NCBI GenBank assembly: GCA_944332205.1
Contig: CALVJN010000001.1
Coordinates: forward strand, 1 to 64,000
Direction: 5' to 3'
DNA length: 64,000 bases
From: an uncultured Bacilli bacterium
Lineage (GTDB): Bacteria; Bacillota_I; Bacilli_A; RF39; UBA660
Position numbers and translations under genes: made by a program. Of this stretch, positions 52,797-61,658 are shown one piece after another. The stretch's first letter is position 1; each line of letters opens with the position of its first letter. The notes under the pieces are model-generated. The model searched no databases and was not told where the DNA came from. It worked only from the letters and a program-made list of their open reading frames with translations.

Positions 52797-53807
52797 CTAT
52801 TTTTTATTTAATAACTCTTCATAAACATTTTTTAACTGTTCTCCAACGTATTTTAAATCACGAGTCTTAGCAACTTCATAAGCACTTTCAGTTAATGAAG
52901 GTAACTTCCCGTCAAAAAAATCTTTGATTTTTCTTTCAAATTCATCAACATCTTTAGCTTTATAAACATTTTTCCCATCTTCAAGCCAACCATCAAATAT
53001 CTTTATATCACGTATAATAGCATTTGTTTTACAAGCACACGCTTCAATAATAGGAATTCCTTCTGTTTCTTCTAAAGTTGGAAATATATATAAATCAACG
53101 CCACACATAGCCTCTTTTATAACACTTTGTTCCACATAGCCTGGAAAAAATAGATTAGGTAATTTAGTATTAACTGCCTTTCTTACTGGCGCAGTAGCAG
53201 CAGCAAGAGGACTATAACCAAACCAAATAAATTTATATTCAGGAAGTCTTTTAGCTAATTCAACAAAATCAACAATCCCCTTTCTTTCTATATAAAGACC
53301 TATTCCCATAATAACTTTATCATTTTTAGAAAAACCATAATCTTTCCTAAATTTTTTACCAAGCTTATTATCTCGTTTAAAAAAATCTATCTCAATTCCA
53401 TTTGATATAGCATATATTTTTTTATTTTCCAATCCTTTATAACCATGAAGTAAATTTTTCGAATATAAAGTAGGAGTTACTATTACATCTCCAAGTTTAT
53501 AACATTTTATCAACCATTTTTTAAATAATTTTGATGTTTGCTTTGCAAATATAAAACCATTTTTATAATCCTCTTCAGTAGAATGAGCATGATAAACTAT
53601 CTTCTTACCATCTTTTTTAGCTTTTTTTGCTAGTAAATATGACTTTGGAAAATAAGTGTTAATATGCAAAATATCGTAATTATCATTTGGATCTAATGTA
53701 TAACTAACATTAGCATCTTCTAGCGCTTTAATTTGATGCTGTATTGCTTTACCAAGACCACTTTTTCCAATTGTCTTTAACCCTTCTGTATATAATAATA
53801 TTTTCAT
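52797..53807 (-). CDS. GT4 glycosyltransferase, probable glycolipid synthesis
   Basis: 336 residues from ATG 53807 (GAGGTGG upstream). GT-B fold, family 4: N-terminal LLYTEGLKTIGKSGLGKA and YDILHINTYFP, then the linker GIEIDFFKR, C-terminal GIGLYIERKG, and the E-x7-E donor site ETEGIPIIEA. The N-terminal KSGLGKA and HINTYFPKS blocks resemble streptococcal-type diacylglycerol glycosyltransferases that make diglycosyl membrane lipids. Donor and exact product cannot be read from sequence. Monocistronic with an extended -10 promoter. Confidence 0.8.
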   Translation of the reverse strand: MKILLYTEGLKTIGKSGLGKAIQHQIKALEDANVSYTLDPNDNYDILHINTYFPKSYLLAKKAKKDGKKIVYHAHSTEEDYKNGFIFAKQTSKLFKKWLIKCYKLGDVIVTPTLYSKNLLHGYKGLENKKIYAISNGIEIDFFKRDNKLGKKFRKDYGFSKNDKVIMGIGLYIERKGIVDFVELAKRLPEYKFIWFGYSPLAAATAPVRKAVNTKLPNLFFPGYVEQSVIKEAMCGVDLYIFPTLEETEGIPIIEACACKTNAIIRDIKIFDGWLEDGKNVYKAKDVDEFERKIKDFFDGKLPSLTESAYEVAKTRDLKYVGEQLKNVYEELLNKK

Positions 53808-53915
53808 AAAAACCACCTCTTAAAATTAAAAATTATTTACAATATAAAAATTTATATACATATAAATAAGGAAGAAAAAACATTCAAAAAATTTATATTC
53901 TTAATTATAATATAT

Positions 53916-53943
53916 ATTATAACATAATTAATAAAAAGCACAA
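53916..53943 (-). promoter_or_regulatory. Promoter of the glycosyltransferase gene
   Basis: Minus strand TTGTGC (53938-53943), 16-nt spacer, TATAAT (53916-53921) with extended TGT, about 110 nt before the start. The rest of the gap 53808-54134 is AT-rich, with no convincing gene. Confidence 0.5.
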
Positions 53944-54134
53944 AACAATTAATATATGTCAAGTACAAAAACTGATTCTATTGTCAATATAATAATCAAA
54001 CTTAATAAAGCATCACTTATAAACAAAATATATATAATAACAAATGAAAAACTGCAATTTGTAGAATATATCAGCGCTGTAATCCCTCATATTTATAGTA
54101 ACTATTTATATAAAAATACAACATACACAATAAT

Positions 54135-54168
54135 AAAAACTCGCTTTTCATATAAAATGCGAGTTTTT
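54135..54168 (-). terminator. sigG terminator
   Basis: Perfect 10-bp stem AAAAACTCGC (54135-54144) / GCGAGTTTTT (54159-54168) with T-runs on both strands. It lies 48 nt past the sigG stop. Confidence 0.85.
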
Positions 54169-54215
54169 TCATATAAAAATAAATTCAAAAATATAAAATA
54201 ATTGGTTATTTTATA

Positions 54216-54992
54216 TTAATTAAGATTTTTTCTCAAACTATCAATTGTATTCTTTTCAATTCTAGAAATTTGTGCTTGACTTATTCCTAATTCTAAAGCA
54301 ATTTCAGTTTGAGTTTTTCCAACTATAAAACGCTGATCCAAAATGTATTGCTCGCGCTCATCTAAATCTTTCATAGCATTGCTAACAGCTAATTTCAATG
54401 CAACATCTACTTTACTATTTTTCTTATCTTCAATCTGATCATATAGATAAATAGTATCACCGCCATCATTATATATTGGCTCAAATATACTAACAGGTAA
54501 TTTTCTAGAATCAAGAGCTTCAATTACTTCAAAACTACTAACTTCTAAAGATTTAGCAATTTCATCGTTTGTTGGTTCTCTACCATTAGAAATCAAATAA
54601 TTCTCCTTAAACTTTATTATTTTATATGCTAAATCCTTTAATGACCTACTTACTCTTATACTATTATTATCCCTTACATACCTTCTAATTTCACCTTGTA
54701 TCATTGGAACACAATAAGTAGAAAATTTAACACCAAAATTTAAATCAAAGTTGTCAACTGCTTTTAATAAACCTATACATCCTACTTGAAATAAGTCATC
54801 TTTATTTTCATCAGATTTATCAAATAATTTCAATATTGATAGAACTAATTTCAAATTACCATTAATAATCTTTTCTCTTGCTGCAATATTACCTTTTTTA
54901 TATTCCTCAAAAAGTAATTGCATTTCATCATTAGTTAAAACTGTGATATTTGCTGTATTCACGCCACTTATTTCAACCTTATGACGTGACAA
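54216..54992 (-). CDS. sigG: Sporulation sigma factor SigG (forespore-type)
   Basis: 258 residues with a TTG start (54990-54992) and AGGAG about 8 nt upstream. It begins SRHKVEISGVNTANITVL, the N-terminus specific to SigG. Region 2 reads DDLFQVGCIGLLKAVDNFD and GVKFSTYCVPMIQGEIRRY, then RDNNSIRVSRSLKD. Region 4 ends GKTQTEIALELGISQAQISRIEK. It directs late forespore transcription in spore formers. It is preceded by a zinc-ribbon gene, and no other sporulation regulator is in the window. A sigma-G-like promoter lies just upstream, consistent with autoregulation. Confidence 0.93.
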   Translation of the reverse strand: MSRHKVEISGVNTANITVLTNDEMQLLFEEYKKGNIAAREKIINGNLKLVLSILKLFDKSDENKDDLFQVGCIGLLKAVDNFDLNFGVKFSTYCVPMIQGEIRRYVRDNNSIRVSRSLKDLAYKIIKFKENYLISNGREPTNDEIAKSLEVSSFEVIEALDSRKLPVSIFEPIYNDGGDTIYLYDQIEDKKNSKVDVALKLAVSNAMKDLDEREQYILDQRFIVGKTQTEIALELGISQAQISRIEKNTIDSLRKNLN

Positions 54993-55014
54993 AAAAATTC
55001 TCCTTTCTTATAAC

Positions 55015-55044
55015 TATTAAGTAACAAGAAAAGAAAATTTATTC
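55015..55044 (-). promoter_or_regulatory. Possible sigma-G-type promoter of sigG
   Basis: Minus strand GAATA (55040-55044), 18-nt spacer, CTTAATA (55015-55021), one mismatch to the -10 consensus CATWHTA of SigF/SigG promoters. The placement, about 23-30 nt before the start, is right. Chance matches are common in AT-rich DNA. Confidence 0.3.
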
Positions 55045-55060
55045 ACTTTTTAATACTAAA

Positions 55061-55306
55061 TTAAGATGTAACTATAATATACACAATTAAAGAAACTAAA
55101 ATTAACAGCAAAATTACAATAATTATTTTTAAATCTTTATTACTAGATAAGTTTTTACTAACACTTTCATTAGATTCATAAGTATCACTAATTAATGTAT
55201 CATCATTATCTTCAGAACTAGAATCAGATATAATAGGATTACCACAAACTTGGCAAATCTTCATCCAATCTTCATTATCTGAACCACAAAAATGGCAAAC
55301 TCTCAT
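55061..55306 (-). CDS. Zinc-ribbon, single-TM small protein
   Basis: 81 residues. An N-terminal zinc ribbon with two CxxC pairs (CHFCGS and CQVCGN, residues 4-22) is followed by an acidic serine-rich linker (25-55) and a C-terminal TM (about 58-78). It is likely a tail-anchored membrane protein with the ribbon in the cytoplasm. GGAGG precedes the ATG. It lies 14 nt after galE and just before sigG. Function unknown. Confidence 0.7.
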   Translation of the reverse strand: MRVCHFCGSDNEDWMKICQVCGNPIISDSSSEDNDDTLISDTYESNESVSKNLSSNKDLKIIIVILLLILVSLIVYIIVTS

Positions 55307-55319
55307 ATTTCCTCCATAC

Positions 55320-56324
55320 TTACTTGATTTTATTCTTTAAGACATAATTATAAGCATCCCTACACATATCTTCAATTTCAAATTCAGCACTCCAATTTAA
55401 CATTTCTTTTGCTTTTACAGTCGAAGCATAACATGCATCAATATCTCCAGCTCTTCTATCAACTATTTTATATGGAATTTTAACGTTATTAACTTTTTCA
55501 AAAGTATTTACTATTTCCAAAACGCTATAACCTTTTCCTGTTCCAAGATTATATGCATCAATTCCATTATCATTAATTACTTTTTGAATTGCTTTTATAT
55601 GTCCTTTAGCAAGATCAATAACATGAATATAATCTCGTACTCCAGTACCATCTTTAGTATTATAATCAGATCCAAATATACTTAACTCTTTTAACTCTTT
55701 ATTAGCTACTTTTACAATATATGGCATTAAATTATTAGGTATGCCATTTGGATTTTCCCCTATTAATCCACTACTATGAGCACCAATTGGATTAAAATAC
55801 CTAAGTATAGCGATACTCCATTCATTATCAGATACATACAAATCTTTAAGAATACTTTCTATCATTAACTTAGTAGTTCCATAAGGATTTGTAGTATGTA
55901 AAGGAAAATCTTCCGTTATCGGCAACTTTTTAGGATTGCCATATACTGTAGCACTAGAAGAAAAAACTAACTTTTTACATCCGAAATCAGACATTATCTC
56001 CAATAACGATATTGTAGATATCAAATTATTATGATAATACATAAGCGGTTTCTTCACACTCTCTCCTACAGCTTTATAACCAGCAAAATGAATAACAGCA
56101 TCTATTTTATGCTCATTAAAAACTTTAATTAAAAAATTCTTATCACAAACATCGCCCTTATAAAAAATTACTTTCTTCCCAGTAATTTTTTCTATTTTCT
56201 TCACAACATTCCTTTGAGAATTTGACAAATTATCAACAACAACAACATCATAACCATTATTCAACAATTCACAACATGTATGGCTCCCGATATATCCTAC
56301 TCCACCAGTAACTAATACTTTCAT
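55320..56324 (-). CDS. galE: UDP-glucose 4-epimerase
   Basis: 334 residues from ATG 56324 with AGGAGG 5 nt upstream; an earlier frame opening at 56384 lies in the neighbouring gene. SDR extended fold: NAD-binding VTGGVGYIGSHT, the YxxxK active site in YGTTKLMIE, and C-terminal RAGDIDACYAS typical of GalE. It interconverts UDP-glucose and UDP-galactose in the cytoplasm, feeding glycolipid or surface sugars; the nearby GT4 enzyme may use the product. Confidence 0.95.
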   Translation of the reverse strand: MKVLVTGGVGYIGSHTCCELLNNGYDVVVVDNLSNSQRNVVKKIEKITGKKVIFYKGDVCDKNFLIKVFNEHKIDAVIHFAGYKAVGESVKKPLMYYHNNLISTISLLEIMSDFGCKKLVFSSSATVYGNPKKLPITEDFPLHTTNPYGTTKLMIESILKDLYVSDNEWSIAILRYFNPIGAHSSGLIGENPNGIPNNLMPYIVKVANKELKELSIFGSDYNTKDGTGVRDYIHVIDLAKGHIKAIQKVINDNGIDAYNLGTGKGYSVLEIVNTFEKVNNVKIPYKIVDRRAGDIDACYASTVKAKEMLNWSAEFEIEDMCRDAYNYVLKNKIK

Positions 56325-56337
56325 ATTACCTCCTATA

Positions 56338-57150
56338 TTACCACTTATAATATTTATCATAATATAATATTCTAGATTTAGCAATTAATTTATTTATAAA
56401 TATAATCAAATAAGAAAACAATAAAAAGATACCAACAACAAATAAAAAACAATAAATAAAACTAACTTTATCAGTAATATATAATTGTATATTATCATTT
56501 ATATAATCTGGTATTTTAAATATGTCTAATAAATACACTATAAAGTACTTGGTACAACAAAATATTAATATTGAAAATACTAAGCATACAAAGCCAATAA
56601 AACCAATACTAAACTTTTTTTCTAAATAAAATAGAAAAAATATTATTAAAATTAATAAAAAATATAAAATATAAACATAATTACTAATAGACAAATTATA
56701 TATACTATTAAAAGCAACTATCCAATTATTATTATTTAAATTTTTAGTAACTTCATTAGAATATTTTATAATATCATCTTCAATAATTGAATAAACATCA
56801 ACTGTATACTTATTTTCATAAACATTAATAGACTTTTTCATTAACGACACAATATCACTTCTATCTATCAAAGTAGATTCATCATTATAAAAATTATCAA
56901 TAAATAATTCAGCTTTCTTTCTGATTTCATCAGTATCAATATAGTCAAAAATAGCATCAGGTATCTTCTTATCACTAAGAATATCATTTATTTTTTCATC
57001 ATCACGAAGTAATCGAATCAAATCAAAGTTAATCACTAATTCTTTTACAGAATCTTTATCAAATAATATTTTGAAACATACAAAAAAAAGACAAAAAAAC
57101 ATTATAATTACAAATAACAACATAACAAAATAATTTCTTTTATGATTCAT
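56338..57150 (-). CDS. Polytopic membrane protein, unknown
   Basis: 270 residues from ATG 57150 (GAGG 6 nt upstream). TM segments near 10-30, 160-180, 185-210 and 235-260, with a large charged soluble loop (about 35-155) rich in Asp/Ile/Lys between the first and second. No family recognised. It precedes galE with a 13-nt gap, sharing the transcript. Confidence 0.58.
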   Translation of the reverse strand: MNHKRNYFVMLLFVIIMFFCLFFVCFKILFDKDSVKELVINFDLIRLLRDDEKINDILSDKKIPDAIFDYIDTDEIRKKAELFIDNFYNDESTLIDRSDIVSLMKKSINVYENKYTVDVYSIIEDDIIKYSNEVTKNLNNNNWIVAFNSIYNLSISNYVYILYFLLILIIFFLFYLEKKFSIGFIGFVCLVFSILIFCCTKYFIVYLLDIFKIPDYINDNIQLYITDKVSFIYCFLFVVGIFLLFSYLIIFINKLIAKSRILYYDKYYKW

Positions 57151-57264
57151 ATACAACCTCAAAATAATTTAATAACCTATAAATTTATTTTCAATAGTTT
57201 TTTGATATTCAATATTTGTTATTTTAAACAAGCTATCTTCTTTATAATAATTATAACAAAATTT

Positions 57265-57298
57265 AAAAAAAAGAAAATTCTTTTAAAAAAATTCTCTT
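57265..57298 (-). terminator. murD terminator
   Basis: Stem AAGAGAATT / AATTTTCTT (57290-57298 with 57271-57279; one G-T pair), followed on the minus strand by a run of T. It overlaps the murD stop region. Confidence 0.65.
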
Positions 57299-58662
57299 AT
57301 ATTTTTTTTATAATCATTTCCTTTTTCTTCAAAGTTTTTATACTTATTATAACTTGATGCAGCAGGTGACAAAAGACAAATTTTTCCTTTTTTTGTTTTA
57401 TTATAAGCTATTTTTACAGCATCAGACATTTCTTCTACAAAAAAAACATTTTTATTTTTTATTTTTTTACCAATTTCATATCCAGTATCAGGCATACATA
57501 TAAAATTTTCAATTCTGCTATTATTTAAATAACTAATAAAATTAGAATAATCTATTTTTCTATCTAACCCTCCAAATATCAAAGTATTAATATCTTTTAA
57601 CGTATCAATACAATTAATTGTAGCCTCGGGTATCGTTGCAATACTATCATTATAAAACTTTATATTATTAAATTCTCCTACAAACTCCATACGATGTTCT
57701 AATGGTTTAAAATTATTTATTGATTTAACTACTTCATCATTATTTAAACCTAAAATATTAGAAACAGCCAAAGCAAACATTATATTTTCAATATTGTGAC
57801 GACCTAATAAATATCTTTCACTATCTACATCATACAATTTAGTTACTCTATTATTCCTTTTAATGTATACATATTTCTCATCACATATTATAGAATCATT
57901 ATCAGCATCATTAACATTATTTAAAGATTCAATTTTAATAAAATTAGCATTATAATTACCTACGCTAACTAATTTTTTTAAGTTATTATTATCAAAAGAA
58001 TAAAGAGCAAAATCATTTTTATCTTGATATTTAAACATATTTAATTTTGAATTAAAATATAAATCCTTGCTACCAAAAAAATCAAGATGCTCTTCAAATA
58101 GATTTAATATAATACTTATATGTGGAGATTTTTTTATAAATTGTGTATGATAAGCTGACATTTCTGCAACAACAATACTATTTTTTTTAATTTTATCAAT
58201 ATAATCAAAAACTGGTATACCAATATTACCACATAAATAAGCATCATATCCTTGATCTTTAATAATTTTATAAATTAAAGATGATGTTGTACTTTTTCCT
58301 TTAGTTCCAGTAACACCAATTACTTGGCAATTACAATTTTCCAACAGCAGGTTTACTTCTGAAGTAATTTTATCTTTAAACTTAGTTATATCAATATTTT
58401 TAAATGATATTCCAGGACTTTTAATTATAACATCATACATATATAAATTATTTAAATAATCATTACCTAAAATCAATGTAACATTTTTATCATTTAATAA
58501 GAATTGTGAATCAACTATTAAATTAACATTTTTATCTAGTATAGTAAGTTTTTGTTCTTTTAAATATTTTCTTATAAAATTATAAGTTGACTTTCCTTCT
58601 CTACCAAAACCAACAATAGCAACTTTTTTATTTTTTAACTTATTTAAAATTTTTTTATACAT
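57283..58662 (-). CDS. murD: MurD-family ligase, probably the L-Glu-adding type
   Basis: 459 residues. It has an N-terminal Rossmann domain (AIVGFGREGKST), the P-loop GVTGTKGKSTTS (116-127), central SAYHTQFIKKSP and NLFEEHLDF with the carbamylated-lysine region, and a C-terminal domain with FKPLEHRMEFVG and LIFGGLDR. MurD adds glutamate to UDP-MurNAc-L-Ala in the cytoplasm. The start overlaps the MurL-like gene by 8 nt. In the alternative pathway (MurD2-MurL) the ligase adds L-Glu and MurL then inverts it, so here the enzyme probably uses L-Glu rather than D-Glu. Confidence 0.9.
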   Translation of the reverse strand: MYKKILNKLKNKKVAIVGFGREGKSTYNFIRKYLKEQKLTILDKNVNLIVDSQFLLNDKNVTLILGNDYLNNLYMYDVIIKSPGISFKNIDITKFKDKITSEVNLLLENCNCQVIGVTGTKGKSTTSSLIYKIIKDQGYDAYLCGNIGIPVFDYIDKIKKNSIVVAEMSAYHTQFIKKSPHISIILNLFEEHLDFFGSKDLYFNSKLNMFKYQDKNDFALYSFDNNNLKKLVSVGNYNANFIKIESLNNVNDADNDSIICDEKYVYIKRNNRVTKLYDVDSERYLLGRHNIENIMFALAVSNILGLNNDEVVKSINNFKPLEHRMEFVGEFNNIKFYNDSIATIPEATINCIDTLKDINTLIFGGLDRKIDYSNFISYLNNSRIENFICMPDTGYEIGKKIKNKNVFFVEEMSDAVKIAYNKTKKGKICLLSPAASSYNKYKNFEEKGNDYKKNIREFF

Positions 58663-60013
58663 ATTTTTTCCACTCTTCTTTTAATAAATTTATATGTTTA
58701 TAATTCAAATTATGTACATAATTAAATTTATTTAATAAATTATAATCAATATTGTTTTTATAATAATTTTTCAAATAGTAATCTAGTAAAAAAGGCATTT
58801 TACCATTTATTATTTTTAAATTCTCTATCTTAGTATTTAAAGCATAATTTACTTCCTCAATGCTTCCTACACATTCAAATGGTTTTGCACTGCTTTCACC
58901 AATTAATGATAAAAAATGATCAAGTAAATCTCTTCTATCTAATAAATTATCACCAAAAATACCTATCATTTCATCGTCTGATAAAAAAGGGCTAAGTATA
59001 ATAAAGGTAAACAAACATTTAGGGCAATTGCAGCACCATTTCCAAGATTCTTCTTTACTTCCCAAATTACAGCTCTTAAAAATTTTATGATATTTTTTAT
59101 AGTTAGAAAACAATTTTGAAATCTGTATTTCGCTTAAAGGTCGCAATATACTAAAATATGTAATATTCTTATCGAAATAATTATGAATATATTCATTAAA
59201 ATCCTTTTCAAATTCATAACTTTTTGAATATTGATGATTAATTTTAGTACCTATAATAGTTTCTTCATTAGCACTAGATTCATTAGACAAAACGATATAT
59301 TCAATATCATTTTCATAAGCAATTAAATAACTTAAAAAAGCTACAATTGATGAAAATGGTGTATGTCCATTAATAAACCCTTGGCTATTTAAATCGATTA
59401 TTTGCTTATCCAAAATACGATTAATTAAAAACAACTTATCTTCTGTATAACCCGCAACTTTTGTACATTCTATCATTATATTTTTAGGATTTATCATAAA
59501 ACAACAATTATCTTTATAAGATTTTTTTAAAAGCTCCAACGTTACACAAGAATCTTTTCCTCCACCAATAGGAATTAAATAACCTCTTTTATTAGTACTT
59601 TTACAATAATAATTTTCTTTTTTATAAACGCATTTTAAATTCATAAAATCATCAATACTATTAAATATGTTATTCTTATAAAATAATTCTCCTAAACCAT
59701 AATAAAATAGTTTTTTAAACCATAATATCTGATTATCATCAATATATCCTGCCTCAATAATAACGTCTTTACTGCAAGTTGCTTTCCAATAACTTAATAA
59801 TTCAATCATTCCAATATTAAATATTATATAATTAGACATACTATCTAATTTTTTTAAATACCTTTTATTAATTCGCAATTTAGGACTAAATTTACACAAA
59901 CCAACTGTCTCAAAATCATAAGTTATCTCATAATAATCTTCCACTTTATTAACACAAAAACCATGATATACAAAAGTTGGAAATTTATTTCGTAACAAAA
60001 TATAATTATCCAT
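58655..60013 (-). CDS. murL: MurL-like UDP-MurNAc-L-Ala-L-Glu epimerase
   Basis: 452 residues. The signature blocks match the MurL family: ELLSYWKAT near 71-79, YGLGELFYKN near 105-114, the ATP-site IGGGKDSCVTLELL with GGGKDS at 150-155, QGFINGHTPFSS near 212, and LSNESSANEE followed by NHQYSKSYEFEKDF. MurL converts the terminal L-Glu of UDP-MurNAc-L-Ala-L-Glu to D-Glu with ATP. This avoids the need for free D-glutamate. The gene overlaps murD by 8 nt, so the two reactions are coupled genetically. GGTGAT precedes the ATG. It is rare in Bacillota as far as I know. Confidence 0.85.
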   Translation of the reverse strand: MDNYILLRNKFPTFVYHGFCVNKVEDYYEITYDFETVGLCKFSPKLRINKRYLKKLDSMSNYIIFNIGMIELLSYWKATCSKDVIIEAGYIDDNQILWFKKLFYYGLGELFYKNNIFNSIDDFMNLKCVYKKENYYCKSTNKRGYLIPIGGGKDSCVTLELLKKSYKDNCCFMINPKNIMIECTKVAGYTEDKLFLINRILDKQIIDLNSQGFINGHTPFSSIVAFLSYLIAYENDIEYIVLSNESSANEETIIGTKINHQYSKSYEFEKDFNEYIHNYFDKNITYFSILRPLSEIQISKLFSNYKKYHKIFKSCNLGSKEESWKWCCNCPKCLFTFIILSPFLSDDEMIGIFGDNLLDRRDLLDHFLSLIGESSAKPFECVGSIEEVNYALNTKIENLKIINGKMPFLLDYYLKNYYKNNIDYNLLNKFNYVHNLNYKHINLLKEEWKKYV

Positions 60014-60064
60014 TTTATCACCTAAAAATAAATATACATTTATATAATATAATATTCATAAAAC

Positions 60065-61354
60065 TTATTTTTTCTTTGGAAGAATTGCTTCTAATCCACC
60101 CATATAAGATTGTAATACCTTAGGAATCTTAACACTTCCATCTTTTTGATATCCACATTCTAACAAAGCTATTAATGCTCTAGGACTTGCTATTACTGTA
60201 TTATTTAAAGTTGCAAGAAATTGATTACCATTTTCAGTTTTCATTCTAATTCCAAGTCTTCTAGCTTGTGCATCTCCCAAAGTAGAACAAGATCCAACTT
60301 CGAAATATTTTTGCTGTCTTGGACTCCATGCTTCAACATCACATGATTTTACTTTTAAATCTGCTAAATCTCCACTACAGCATTCCAAAGTCCTAACTGG
60401 AATATCTAAACTTCTAAAAAATTCAACAGTATAAGACCACATTTTATTATACCAATTCATTGCATCTTCTGGTTTACATAAAACAACCATTTCTTGCTTT
60501 TCAAATTGATGAACTCTATAAAGGCCTCTTTCTTCTAACCCATGCGCTCCAACTTCTTTTCTAAAACATGGTGAATAAGAAGTCATTGCAATAGGCAAAT
60601 CTTTTTCATCGATTAATTGCCCTCTAAATTTACCGATCATACTATGTTCAGATGTACCAATTAAATACAAATCTTCATTTTCTATTTTATACATCATATT
60701 TTCCATTTCAGTAAAAGACATTACACCAGTTACTACATCACTTCTTATCATGAAAGGAGGAATAGCATAAGTAAAACCTTTATTAATCATAAAATCCCTA
60801 GCATATGCAATAGTTGCTTCATGTAATCTTGCTATATCGCCAAGTAAATAATAAAATCCATTTCCACTAGTTCTTCCCGAAGCTTCTTTATCTAATCCTC
60901 CTAAAGATTCACAAATATCGGCATGATATGGTATTTCATAATCCGGAATAAAAGGATCACCAAATTTTTCTATTTCAACATTTTCACTATCATCTTTACC
61001 TATAGGCACGCTATCATCTATAATTTGTGGAATTACCATCATTTTACTTTTTAATTGCTCAGACAATTCATTTTCCTCTTTTTCAACTGTTTCCAACTCT
61101 TTATTAATATCAATAACTCTCTGTTTTTTTGAATTAGCCTCTTCGATTTTTTTATCCCTAAATAACGCACCAATTACATCACTAGTAATATTTCTTTCTT
61201 GTCTTAAACTATCTCCTTTTACCTTTAACTCCCTAATTTTCTGATCTAATTCAATTACTTCATCAACCAAAGGTAATTTCTCATCTTGAAACTTTTTCTT
61301 TATATTTTCTTTTACTATATCTTTATTTTCACGAACAAATTTTATATCTAACAT
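60065..61354 (-). CDS. serS: Seryl-tRNA synthetase
   Basis: 429 residues from ATG 61354 (AAAGGATG upstream; the open frame before it is T-box leader). An N-terminal coiled-coil arm (about 30-105) binds the tRNA long variable arm. The class II core has PCFRKEVGAHGLEERGLYRVHQFEKQEM (motif 2, split here as CFRKEVGAHG and YRVHQFEK) and motif 3 NTVIASPRALIALLE. It charges tRNA-Ser (and tRNA-Sec if present). It is transcribed through a T-box with specifier TCA. Confidence 0.97.
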   Translation of the reverse strand: MLDIKFVRENKDIVKENIKKKFQDEKLPLVDEVIELDQKIRELKVKGDSLRQERNITSDVIGALFRDKKIEEANSKKQRVIDINKELETVEKEENELSEQLKSKMMVIPQIIDDSVPIGKDDSENVEIEKFGDPFIPDYEIPYHADICESLGGLDKEASGRTSGNGFYYLLGDIARLHEATIAYARDFMINKGFTYAIPPFMIRSDVVTGVMSFTEMENMMYKIENEDLYLIGTSEHSMIGKFRGQLIDEKDLPIAMTSYSPCFRKEVGAHGLEERGLYRVHQFEKQEMVVLCKPEDAMNWYNKMWSYTVEFFRSLDIPVRTLECCSGDLADLKVKSCDVEAWSPRQQKYFEVGSCSTLGDAQARRLGIRMKTENGNQFLATLNNTVIASPRALIALLECGYQKDGSVKIPKVLQSYMGGLEAILPKKK

Positions 61355-61402
61355 TTTATCATCCTTTCTTTTAATAAATCGAAACACTACATATCCATAA
61401 TA

Positions 61403-61610
61403 AAAAGAAAAAGACCAAATATAGGAGTGAATTATCACGGTGCCATCCTATTGAGGTCTTAATTTTTTATAACGGTTTTACCCGGAAATAGATACTAAAA
61501 TTCCCTATTTCACTCATAAGTTGATTCAAATATTTTCATACACAGCTTCCACCAAACACTGTTTCTCTATAATATAAATAATACTTTACTAATCTTATTC
61601 ATCGATTTAT
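61403..61610 (-). ncRNA. T-box riboswitch leader of serS (specifier TCA)
   Basis: On the minus strand: stem I AGAGAAAC and GGTGGAAGCTG, specifier TCA (61522-61524) within GAATCAACTT, then the T-box proper AGGATGGCACCGTG (a variant of the usual GGGTGGTACCGCG). The terminator pairs AAGACC with GGTCTT and then T-run at about 61405-61411. Serine starvation should relieve termination. Confidence 0.9.
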
Positions 61611-61616
61611 AAATAA

Positions 61617-61645
61617 ATAATATCATTTAAAAAACACAAAGTCAA
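61617..61645 (-). promoter_or_regulatory. Promoter of serS
   Basis: Minus strand TTGACT (61640-61645), 17-nt spacer, TATTAT (61617-61622). The transcript would start near 61610 at the T-box base. Confidence 0.75.
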
Positions 61646-61658
61646 ATACTTAATAAAA

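Noticed and set aside
53956-54201. Plus-strand open frame of 81 codons
   Set aside because: It has no ribosome site, is AT-driven low complexity, and runs straight through the sigG terminator hairpin.
61355-61438. N-terminal extension of SerRS in the same frame
   Set aside because: That stretch is the T-box antiterminator/terminator. The true ATG at 61354 has a ribosome site and gives the normal MLDIKFVREN start.
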